In this document: positions 55,460 through 64,000 of the stretch, piece by piece
Layout: each line of letters begins with the position of its first letter
Position numbering within the stretch: position 1 is the first letter of the stretch
Assembly: GCA_037447655.1 (NCBI GenBank)
Contig: JBBHKE010001084.1
Location: 99,408-163,407 of the forward strand
Source of the DNA: Zygnema cylindricum
Taxonomy: Eukaryota > Streptophyta > Zygnematophyceae > Zygnematales > Zygnemataceae
Length of the DNA: 64,000 nt
Reading direction: 5' to 3'
Made by a program: the position numbers and the translations under genes
The notes under the pieces: model-generated
Told to the model about the DNA's origin: nothing
What the model saw: the letters and a program-made list of their open reading frames with translations, nothing else
The model's database searches: none

Positions 55460-55960
55460 TGTTGAGTCAAAGATTCTAATCAGCCGTCGCGGTATGTCAC
55501 GCGGCTAGCTAATTTTTCTTTACGTGAAGTTTAGTGGTCCAGGCTGGATTGGAGTATTAAGTCGTGAAGTACGTACCTTGGATTCTAGGAGATTCAGTTT
55601 GACTATGACCAGGTTATGTTTCGTTTGGTGTGTATACTTGGTGTGTTCGTTTTGTCTTTAGTTGGTTTTGACTTTACGTGTGAGTTGTACCGGCAGTTCT
55701 TTGTGTTTCGTTGTTGACGCGATTTGACTTGTACGCATTAAGTGCACACTATCTAGATTGGCTTAAATTATAGTTTGAAGTAGTGATGTCACACTAAATG
55801 TACTATGAACTGCAGCTTAGGGGGAGTGGGAAGTTAATCTTTGTGTGGGAGAAAAGTGTGTGTGAAATATATTGGCTTTCGTGGGGAGCTCTCTCTCGTG
55901 AGATTTTTTCTAATGCTTCTGTTGTAGTCTTGCACTCTGATTTTGTGTAATATCGTATCA
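55460..55960 (+). repeat. Copia C 3' LTR
   Basis: 501 bp, pairs with 50031-50513 and has a GGGAGCTCTCTCTCGTGAG insertion near 55883. A purine tract (GAGAAAGGGA) precedes it. GGTCC follows. Confidence 0.9.
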
Positions 55961-55965
55961 GGTCC

Positions 55966-58110
55966 GTGGAAATCTAATGACCATAAATAAAACATCCCTT
56001 TAATGTGGAGTCATTGACCTTAGTGCAGTTCCGTATCACCTGTGCTTTGGATAGATCCCTTCTACTTGTCATATGTCGAACAAGTCGTAGTTACCAAGTT
56101 CACTTGTATTCTCATCCCATACCACCAACAGGTGGCCAAAACTAAAGAGGTGGTCCTTTTCTACCCCGAGTGACCAAATTTTTCATATATGTTAACCATC
56201 AAGATATCTTTTGCTTATGATATAGGTACTCCTCCCCTTTCTCTTCTAGTATAAACCTTTGACCTAAGATCTCTTTCTCATTTCTATGTGGTCATTCGCT
56301 GTTGAACATTGACTTTAATACTCATTGTTAGGGTGTTTGTCACTTCCCTTGTTATCAAAGCATACATCATTTCAAGATTAACATAGATGGCCCTTGTGTT
56401 TGCTGCCATTAATGCCTTGTATCTCGATATTGATACGTAAGCATAGATTATCAAATTCTCCATGGCGGATCTAACTAATCCCAGCCAAGCTTCACGATAA
56501 TTATCGATATAAGCCTTGAAGTGAAGGAGTTTGAATTTCGGCTGACATCATCCACATTCCCATGAATTTCCCAAGCCCAACAAATAATGTTGAACTTATA
56601 TTCTTGCAATATTAGGGCCTACCAAGCCAATTTTCGTATGGTCTTGCTATTTTCCCTAATCCATTTTATTGGCTGGTGATCAAGGCTCTCAACTAACTGA
56701 ACTCCATAAAGGTAAGCTCGAGAATGTGGACTGGCAGAAAATCGCTTTTTTGTTACTCCTACTAGGGTAAGACACCACATACTCTACTCTTGCTGCTTCC
56801 TATTTTGCTAGTGCAGCCCATCGCCTCAGCGCTCCATCAAGTACCTGCTCCATCAAGTACCAACTTGAGTCGACGTACAGAAAATCTGTTGCTTGTGCTT
56901 GGACGGCCCCACCACTTCAGACCATACCTACTCTGATCACTATAGGGAAAAAACGTCACTATAGGGAAAAAACGACGACCGTTGACGGTGCGAGAGTCAA
57001 TGTATTAGATCATCTTTCATGGCTTTTTTAAAGGATTCAAATAACTTTTGTTATGCATCCCCCAGATCCATTCTCTATCCCTTCTTAGCGTTAGATTTAA
57101 AAGTTGAGCCATGCTTTTGAACCCATGTATATATCTCCGTCAATAATTCACCAATCCTAACAAATCCTGAAAAGATAAATCATCTAGTGGGATGGGATAG
57201 TCAGAGCGTGCACATCGGCATCCTTAACCATGTGGCACCCCGAAGTCTAGTCCCCTCATGGCCGAGGGAAAGAACATTTCCTAGGTGGCACTGTAGTCCC
57301 TCCACATGTAATGCATCAATAACCTCTTTAAAACACTCGAGATGTTTTGTAAAGTTAACTAAAAAGATAATATCATTATAAATGTAATAGTTCGCACAGT
57401 GGACACCTCTTAATGCATCACCCCTAGCTCTCTAAGACATTTTTTAAATTAATTGCATGTAAATCCATTCATAAAACACTCAATCCCAAAAACAACCCTT
57501 TCTTTGTAGGTGGATTTTAATAAGATCTTGTGGAACTCTTGACTTATGTCTAACATGGACAAAATTCTCGCCCCTACGAAAAAGTTATACATTTCTCGTT
57601 GTGTGGGTACAAGTTACCTATCTAGCACGATGTCCTAGTTGATGGCTATGTAGTGTCCACACATAATTTAATTAACAGTTTTCGCTAACGAGTTATTTTT
57701 GAGAGGAATATCCATTAAGGATGAAAATCCATGTAGCCCTTTACTTTTTTAAACAAGTCTTATATATCTACCAACTCTTGTACTTTCGTCTTGACCAATT
57801 TGTATTTATGACTCTATGGGTATTCCTTTTAAACAGTGGCAGTTTCATTCACACAATGAATTCAAAATGATGTTCCCTTATACAAATCCATGTCTTTATT
57901 AGACTAGCCAAATTTGTCCCAATTCTTAGCGTTCGCGTCTTGAAGCATGCTTGCTTCCCATCGATTCGTGGCATTCCAAAATCATGCCATGCTTGTCCAT
58001 GACATATGCATGGGTCTGATGGTACGTTGCCAATGTAGGTAACGTCTCTGTTGACGTTAAGACTACACGACAAAACATCGTGTCGTCTCGTGGTGGACCT
58101 CGATGGGTCC
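55966..58110 (-). pseudogene. Ty3/gypsy pol remnant (RT, RNase H, integrase finger)
   Basis: On the minus strand from about 57850: MCGHYIAIN-stop-DIVLDR (the CVDYR-x-LN block of gypsy RT), then LSMLDISQEFHKI and FGIECFMNGFTCN. The catalytic region has decayed to YYIYNDIIFL with HLECFKEVIDALHVEGLQC. RNase H at 56690-56560 reads DHQPIKWIRENSKTIRKLAW, stop, ALILQEYKFNI and VDDVSRN. The integrase zinc finger (56170-56040) reads WWYGMRIQVNLV, TCSTYDK and KGSIQSTG. Many stops are present, so this is a long-dead element. The order RT-RNase H-IN is diagnostic of gypsy rather than copia. Protease-like sequence may extend to 58110. Confidence 0.75.
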
Positions 58111-60329
58111 AATTATTAGTGTATTTTTACACGCCAACTGTGGCTTTGACAAATGCTATTGTTATTAACTTTTTCCAATATGAGCAAAGGCGGTGAGGCC
58201 TAGAGCCCACCTGTGCCATATCAAACACCACTGGCTCCTCGAAATTCTTAACCGTGTTTGCCCATCTATGCTTGGCGACAGGGGGAATATACCTTGCCAC
58301 ATGCATTTTACAACAAATATGCAAGAGGCCGATTGCTCAATTGCTGATTGTTGTGCAATTGGAGAACTCTATATCTTGTTTTTATATTCATGTGCATTGT
58401 CTCTTCCCTAATGAAAACTTTAGCGTGGTCATCTTGCCATAAATAAATAAAATTCCTTTACTCTATTATGTCACTATTTTATACATTTTGAATGTGTTGG
58501 AGTTGTTTTTACAATTGAGATTGTTCAGACTTGCACAAACAAAGGATAGAGTTGAAGGCGTTAGACTCATGAGTTCATGCCTCGGGCAGTGGACAAATTT
58601 TCCACTGCTAGTAGTTCACTATCCTATGTTTTTTAATGAGAAGCACTTCCACTTTTTTGTCAATCGTTAAGCTCCCCCATTGTGGTGCCATAGTAACTAC
58701 CTCCACATGGACAGTTTGGAGTCCGCTTTCTTGGAAAGCTATTTACCAACTATGAGGGTCATCTAATTTTATTTCAAGTTATATGCTTCTTTATTTTCGT
58801 AAGGCTGTTGCAATTTCCATGTTGTGACGATGTCTTTTTCTCGATGTTGTAATGATCTTGAATTGCAAAATTTCATTTGATATGTCTCTTGTTACTGCTT
58901 TGATTTATCAAGATCCGAATTCTAAGCCATAATCATCTTCAACCATGATTCCACCCTTTGAAGCACCCACCGAATACTCCAAACTTTCAAAACAAATTAT
59001 TTAGGGAATGAGAACAAAACTATATGCATAGATAGCTTCTAAGACAAAAAACGATTTCAACTTTTCAATCCGATGAAGGAAAAAAATTGGAAAAATTAAT
59101 GCCTCTAAAAGCCCAAAAATATTAGTGTTTAACTTTTAACTTAGAAGTTGATACTTTAAAAAACGTTTTAAGTCCTAGTTTACCCTTTATCACCACAAGA
59201 GGACAAAGCGATAAATTATAAATCTTTGTAGCACCAGTAGTGTGTTGTAATCTAAACAACACTTGATTTCCTACTTGAATCAAATAATACATTGTACACA
59301 CTATTAAAAAACTAACACGCTAAAATAAAACTATTTACGAAATGAAGCCTTGACATTTATGCTAACCATCCCACAAATTTCCTTACGTAGTTGTGGTCCA
59401 GCTAGCGAGTCATCTTTCGCCTCGTCCATCACATTCATTTAATCTCTCTGTTTTGATCGTTGCATTCCTACAATGCTAGGGTACGGCCCCACGCAACTAT
59501 AACCTAAGAGACTTGCTTTGTATTCTAGCGAAGATTCTCCGTACACGACTTTCAAGTGACCCAATGCGTAACAACAAACTTGTTGCTTATAGCCGTGACG
59601 ATTATATAGGTCGACAATGCCTGTGACGGTAATTAGAGCCTACAATCGACAAACGACCTTGATACACTGTATTTTTTGATTTTTTTTTGTATGTCACAAG
59701 ATAAATCCTATTTTTTAAAACGATTTGGTGGGTCACATGTTTTAGCGTGAGATGGTAGATGTAAAGCCTTCCACCCTTTGCAGTTCATTGTTGAACAAGA
59801 TTCTTTTGCATTTTCCTCTTGTGTCTTGTCGCCATGAATGGACATAGAATTCTTGAGGCCCCTCCAAAATAAAAATCATTTGTTTTTTATTGTGCGCTTT
59901 TGTTGGATTCTTCTTAAGCCTGTCTTGGGTTGCGCACGTGCGGTTGCCCTCAGCATTGTGCCTACCTCCAGTGGTGCCGTATGGTGCAGTCTAGTGAAGG
60001 CGAGGCAAGGTGAGTGAGGTGAGAGAGGCTTACCTTTTGCTGTGTCGAATGGTGCCACGTTGTGAAGTTTGAAAGAGTGGAGTGGCAAGGTGAGCAAAGT
60101 AAAAGAGGAGCAAGTTGCTATGGCACCTTTTTGTAAATTTGAATGCTTTAGACCCCTGCTTGGGAAAAAAAGTCCGCACAGGATGAAAATGGACAGAAAA
60201 AACCAACCGTGTACTTCACCTCATTGAAAACTTTTGAAAACTGTCATGTGCGAATATGTATTCCTATTTGTGGAGCGATGTTATTTTATTTCAAAACACT
60301 TCTCTGATGTGTTTTAAGATAAATTTTAT
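58111..60329. other. no supported gene
   Basis: Possibly the 5' half (gag, LTR) of the gypsy element, but no zinc knuckle or LTR pair could be recognised. Short frames on both strands only. 59990-60110 has repeated GGTGAG/GCAAGGTGAG words. Confidence 0.35.
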
Positions 60330-60505
60330 AGATGACGTGGTCGTCGGTTGGAAAACACAAGAGGACTTGTCGTACACTCTTAGTTGGAAGATGACGCAAA
60401 TTGTTTTCTACATTTTTCCAATTTTTCGTAATTTTAGCAGTATAATGCTAAATTTTTGAGGAAAACGACAAAAAAAACCTTTTATTTGGCACATGGGGCC
60501 GTATT
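60330..60505. repeat. dispersed repeat E, copy 2
   Basis: Diverged copy of 1-196 (GATGACGCAAATTG, ACATGGGGCCGTA). Confidence 0.6.
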
Positions 60506-61303
60506 GTTACTCCGGGCTATGTGAATTACATTGTCGTCGCAAGAACATTTTAGATCTATGTGAAAAATGTAATTATGTATGATCCATATTCATATAGATC
60601 TTGCTGATCCACCAAACACTCTAGGATAATTTTGGATTGCTCACTTTCATAAATCACCCGTGCCACCCAGGCATTCACTTACTCTGATTAGACTAACCAC
60701 TGTATAGACTCGACTCCTTTGAGTCGTTTGCAAAAAAAATCAGTTGAATTGTCCCCCCGGACATTAAGTAATGTAAAGCCAAAGTTGGCTATCTATACAG
60801 ATGCCTTCTCAGAGAGAGGTGGCTATCCTATGAAAACTCTAAGTCTTATATCCCTCTCTGAACCCCTATCAATAGGATGATTGTGTCGTACAAAGAAGTA
60901 CTGGTGCGGTGTACTTCTTGTACGGCCAGTGTATGGCATGCTCCTTCGTGGACGCCTGTCTGCCTATGATACCTTGTTCTTCTCTCCGCAATATCCGCTA
61001 TCGCGTAATGTCCTTCCATGTGTCATCTGGTGCCTTATATACCATAAACCGCCAAATGTGCCATTTCGTAACATCGGCGTTTCTGTGCGCCGTCCGATCC
61101 GTTAATCAGCTTTAATCGTGTTTGTTGAAATGAAACATATATGTACATATATGTTTCATTTTGTGCATACAATATAAGTACATTCCCATGACTGTTTTTA
61201 TATTAGCCATGTTAGCCTAGTCTGTTTTGTTGTTTAATGAATTATTTCCTAAATAAAGTCATAAAAGTAATTCAAACCTATGTAGGTGTTACGAATCTCC
61301 TAA

Positions 61304-61376
61304 GACTAACCGGTAAAGCTGATGGCTACGCCTTGCCTTGCCGGTCAAAGGTTTGATTTCTGACTCACCCTTTTTT
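61304..61376 (+). ncRNA. antisense tRNA-like segment in the Copia D LTR
   Basis: Colinear with the block in Copia B: CTAACCGGTAAAGC, GGCTACGCC, GCCGGTCAAAGGTTTGATTTC (decayed B-box at 61350-61360), TGACTCACCC, then TTTTTT (61371-61376). It is antisense to the element. Confidence 0.4.
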
Positions 61377-61378
61377 GG

Positions 61379-61400
61379 AAGAGTGACTTACGTCACTCTT
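61379..61400 (+). other. conserved hairpin beside the tRNA-like block
   Basis: AAGAGTGAC, loop TTAC, GTCACTCTT: a perfect 9-bp stem. The Copia B equivalent is AGAGTGGC-TTAA-GCCACTCT (32596-32615). One stem pair differs as A-T versus G-C on both arms. Confidence 0.6.
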
Positions 61401-61580
61401 CCCTTCTTTTTTGCTCGGCAGCCATGGATCTACCTCTCTCTCATTCTCGTCTTTAGTGACTATGGCAAGTATGGGGACATGAGAGAGTGGAGGTAGAGCT
61501 AACTTGCCTTTGCTACTTTTATTTTTGTTAGTTAGACCTCTAAGAAAATTGTTTACTTGTAAAATACATTAATCTCAACA

Positions 61581-64000
61581 CTCCCTTTATTTTATAGTCT
61601 ATTTTTTCTTTAAGACCACACTTTTTCCTGCAATAATATTATTTTGGAGATAGAACAGGTTTTGTTATCATATTTCTACCATTTCCCCATTTGGCCTGTA
61701 TTCCAAACTTATCACTCTGTTTTCTACCTTTTCCTTGACAAAGCTCAACCTTACATCCATATGTTTTTCTTTGAAATGATTCTTTGGATTAGCGCAATTG
61801 CAATGGCAGTTTGGTTATCACTGAATACTTCTTGTACACCAGTTTTCTTGAATCCCAATTCTTGCAATAAAATTTTTACCCACATCTATTTTTTCACAGC
61901 TGAACAAAAAGCCATATGAACAAAAAGCCATATACTCAGCCTCCCTGGTAGACTGAGATACGACTTTCTCCTTGGTAGACTGAGATACGACTTTCTTTTG
62001 TTTGCTGCTCCAGCAGCAAGCACCCTTCTTAACTTACAACATGTACCCTGAAGTACATCTCCTCATTCAAGCATCACCCTAACAAGCATCACTCCAAGTA
62101 GTGATGTCAGTGTTCTTCCCCCCAGATGCAACCATCAGTCCCTTGTTTCAACAAGATATCTAAGTACTCTCTTAGCTACTTCCTAGTCCCTCTTCCTTGG
62201 CTCATTTAAACTTATACTGGGCACTTCTACAGCTGGAGCAATATCAGGCCTTGTACAGTTCATGAAATAGATTAGACTGCCTACAATATGCGTATATGGA
62301 ATTTTCTTCATAAATTTTGTTTCTTTTGCTACCATTTTATCATTAAAAATTACCACTCTTTCAGTTTGTCCTTCTACTATCTTCGTTAGGTCTATTAGAG
62401 TCGAGTAGCTATTCGCTTTGTCCATTCGGAATCTTTCTAGCATATTCCCAATGGCCTCCTTCTAAGTTAGTCTGATGATTTTTTTCCCCCTATCTCTCTC
62501 CATTTGAATTCCCAAAATATATTTTGCCTCCCCAAGATCTTTCATATCAAACTGACTCTTTAAATCCCTCTTCAAGTTTTTGATTTTTTCAATTGATTTA
62601 GTGGGCACCAGTAAATCATCCAAATAAATTGCAATGAAAATTATACCTTCAGCATCATCGAATAAGTATATGGAATGGTCAAAGCTGATTTTGACATATC
62701 CCTAATTTGTAAGAAACTCGTCAGTTTCATATTCCATTGCTGAGGGGCCTGTTCTTCCCCCTATCTCTCTCATTTGAATTCCCAAAATATATTTTGCCTC
62801 CCCAAGATCTTTCATATTTAACTAACTCTTTAAACCCCTCTTCAAGTTTTTGATTTTTACAATTGATTTAGTGAACACCAGTAAATCATCCACATAAATT
62901 GCAATGAAAATTATACCTTCATCATCCTCAAATAAGTATATGGAATTGTCAGAGTTGATTCTGACATATCCCAAACTTGTAAGAAACTCGTCAAGTTCTT
63001 ATTCCATTGCCGAAGGGCCTGTTTCGTTCAATATAGTAATTTGATCAATTTACAGACTTTTTCTTCCTCTCCTTCCTCCAAAAATCCTTCATGTTGTTTC
63101 ATGAATATTTCTTCCTCTAATTCCCCATGCAAAGATGCCGTTTTGATGTCCATCTGGTGCACCTCCATGTCTTCCGCTGCTGCCAGATTTAGAAGGATTC
63201 TTAACGAGGGAAACCTTATTGCCGGAGCAAAGGTCTCCTCATAATCTATGCCTTGCTTTTGTGTTTATCCCTTGGCTACTAGCCGAGCTTTATATCTTTC
63301 AATTGTGTTATCAAGATTTAGTTTTAGCATAAATACCCACTTACATCCAATTGGTTTTTCCGGTCAGGTGGAGAGTCCACCAGCTCCCATGTATTTGCTT
63401 GCATGATAGAAGCCATCTCCTCGTTGATCGTTGTTTTCCATCTTTCCTTCTTGAGACAGTTTATTGTCTCTTCATACGTTTGTGGTTCCTCCCCATGTGC
63501 GAATTTAGTCACTTTACTATTGATTTATCTTTCCTGAATCTGTCTGCTTTTTCTCCTTCCTCCTTCAAAGTATTCAGTCGTAATAGATGGAAGCCTTGGA
63601 TTCTTGGCTGGTGCCTTTTCTTCTTCCTTGGCCTTTGACTCATCATCCGATTTTGTGTCTTCATCCTTAATCAGATCCGTAAGTTTTTTTTTTTGGTGAG
63701 GGCAGAGCTTCTTCTGATAAGTTTCCTTCTGTCTTAAATTCATTTTTTTTATTTTCAGTCTTGTTAGTGGGATCAAAGTTTGTCTCAAGTTCTTATTCAA
63801 AACTTACCTTCACTCTTTTGGTATACTTGAAGGGATCTACTGATTTACCCTCATCCATGACAACTAAGTGTTCGACCATAATAATGTCTTTCCTTTCCAA
63901 ATCATAAACTCTGTATCCCTTTACATCTTCTCCATATCCTAATATTTATCCGGGCTTCCTTTTTGCATCCTGTTTCTAGTCTAACTTATCTGTATTTAGG
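61581..64000 (-). pseudogene. Copia D integrase end, reverse transcriptase and RNase H
   Basis: Going down from 64000 on the minus strand: the integrase C-terminal part (GYGEDVKGYRVYDLERKD, VEHLVVMDEGKS), a Lys/Glu linker with KNPRLPSITTEYFEGG, then RT (EEMASIMQANTWELVDSPPD, RPAIRF-like, VHQMDIKTASLHGELEEEIF). The catalytic segment is present twice in tandem (62486-63025). Next are VGSLIYFMNCTRPDIAPAVE (about 62290) and RNase H remains with small duplications near 61910-62010. Stops and frameshifts are scattered. Residue order matches Copia B throughout. Confidence 0.85.
62486..63025 (-). repeat. 270-bp tandem duplication of the RT catalytic region
   Basis: 62486-62755 and 62756-63025 are near-identical (CCCCCTATCTCTCTC-ATTTG at both starts, GGGCCTGTT at both ends). 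Each copy encodes the active-site box: YVDDL in the element-upstream copy (62756-63025) and YLDDL in the other. Confidence 0.85.

Larger units (their letters stand above)
50031..55960 (+). mobile_element. Copia C, complete Ty1/copia element with 5-bp target duplication
   Basis: The 5' LTR is 50031-50513 and the 3' LTR is 55460-55960 (TGTT-AGTCAAAGATT ... TATCA). The tRNA primer site GCGGTATCAGAG and a polypurine tract are present. Gag-pol lies on the plus strand. The flanks are GGTCC on both sides. By eye the LTRs differ at roughly one base in ten, so it is much older than Copia B. It sits in the integrase of a gypsy element. Confidence 0.93.
60745..61580 (-). repeat. Copia D 3' LTR
   Basis: About 836 bp. 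The start TGTTGAG at 61580 is firm. The end near 60745 is inferred from alignment with the Copia B LTR. Confidence 0.75.
60745..64000 (-). mobile_element. Copia D, 3' half of a Copia B-like element, cut by the window end
   Basis: The minus-strand LTR (61580 down to about 60745) follows a purine tract AAAGGGAG and starts TGTTGAGATTAATG. Its order of motifs matches the Copia B LTR (tRNA-like block, hairpin, GGCGTTTCTGTGCGCCG, GTACTTCTTTGTACG). The pol segments are clearly homologous to Copia B. The 5' part lies beyond 64000. Confidence 0.88.

Noticed and set aside
56937-56980. Phage-T7-promoter-like word TCACTATAGGGA, twice
   Set aside because: Only 12 bp of the promoter match, within an 18-bp tandem duplication in decayed gypsy sequence; chance or slippage is enough. 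Vector contamination is not supported by flanks.

Overview
This 64-kb window looks like repeat-rich nuclear DNA of a green-lineage eukaryote, most likely a streptophyte (land plant or charophyte alga). The grounds are plant-type CCCTAAA/CCCTAA telomere-like repeats inside the sequence, plant-style Ty1/copia and Ty3/gypsy retrotransposons, a hAT transposase of the BED/DUF659 type, and GT-AG introns. The species cannot be fixed from sequence alone. There are no bacterial-type operons and no rRNA genes. I see only one fairly convincing host gene, which is incomplete (5' part at 43.9-44.3 kb, probably secreted and possibly LRR-like), plus one weak spliced micro-ORF (13.6-14.8 kb, minus strand).

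Layout. 1-23 kb is a mosaic of non-autonomous DNA transposons and tandem repeats: a 49-bp minisatellite; a 599-bp hAT-type element with a perfect 8-bp target duplication; three copies of a 221-bp MITE, one split by a 766-bp element with 20-bp perfect inverted ends that carries a 146-codon two-exon reading frame; interstitial telomeric repeats; long purine tracts; and a dead hAT transposase at 16.4-18.4 kb. Two further hAT-like elements follow at 19.5 and 21.8 kb, the second sitting inside a TA microsatellite.

23.2-35.1 kb is a nested pair of Ty1/copia retrotransposons. Copia A (minus strand, older, LTRs roughly 4-5% diverged) is interrupted by Copia B (plus strand, 27021-33294, LTRs roughly 1-2% diverged). 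The two Copia A flanks of Copia B overlap by about 234 bp of homologous but diverged sequence and show no target duplication, which points to recombination between copies rather than one clean insertion. 35.2-36.6 kb is a large inverted repeat with arms of about 350 bp.

36.7-42.3 kb is one huge purine-rich satellite (unit about 56-60 bp). Related single units lie at 13.2 and 14.4 kb. 43.9-44.3 kb holds the candidate host gene, whose second intron appears to be filled by a 2.7-kb array of 125-150-bp repeats, most copies of which carry a splice-donor-like GTGAGT.

49.6-58.1 kb is an old Ty3/gypsy element (minus strand) split in its integrase by Copia C (50031-55960), which has a perfect 5-bp target duplication. 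60.7-64 kb is the 3' half of Copia D (minus strand), a diverged relative of Copia B running off the window. The LTRs of Copia B and D share an antisense tRNA-like segment followed by a T-run and a hairpin whose stem shows a compensatory change. All retroelement coding regions carry stops or frameshifts, so no copy here looks able to move by itself.
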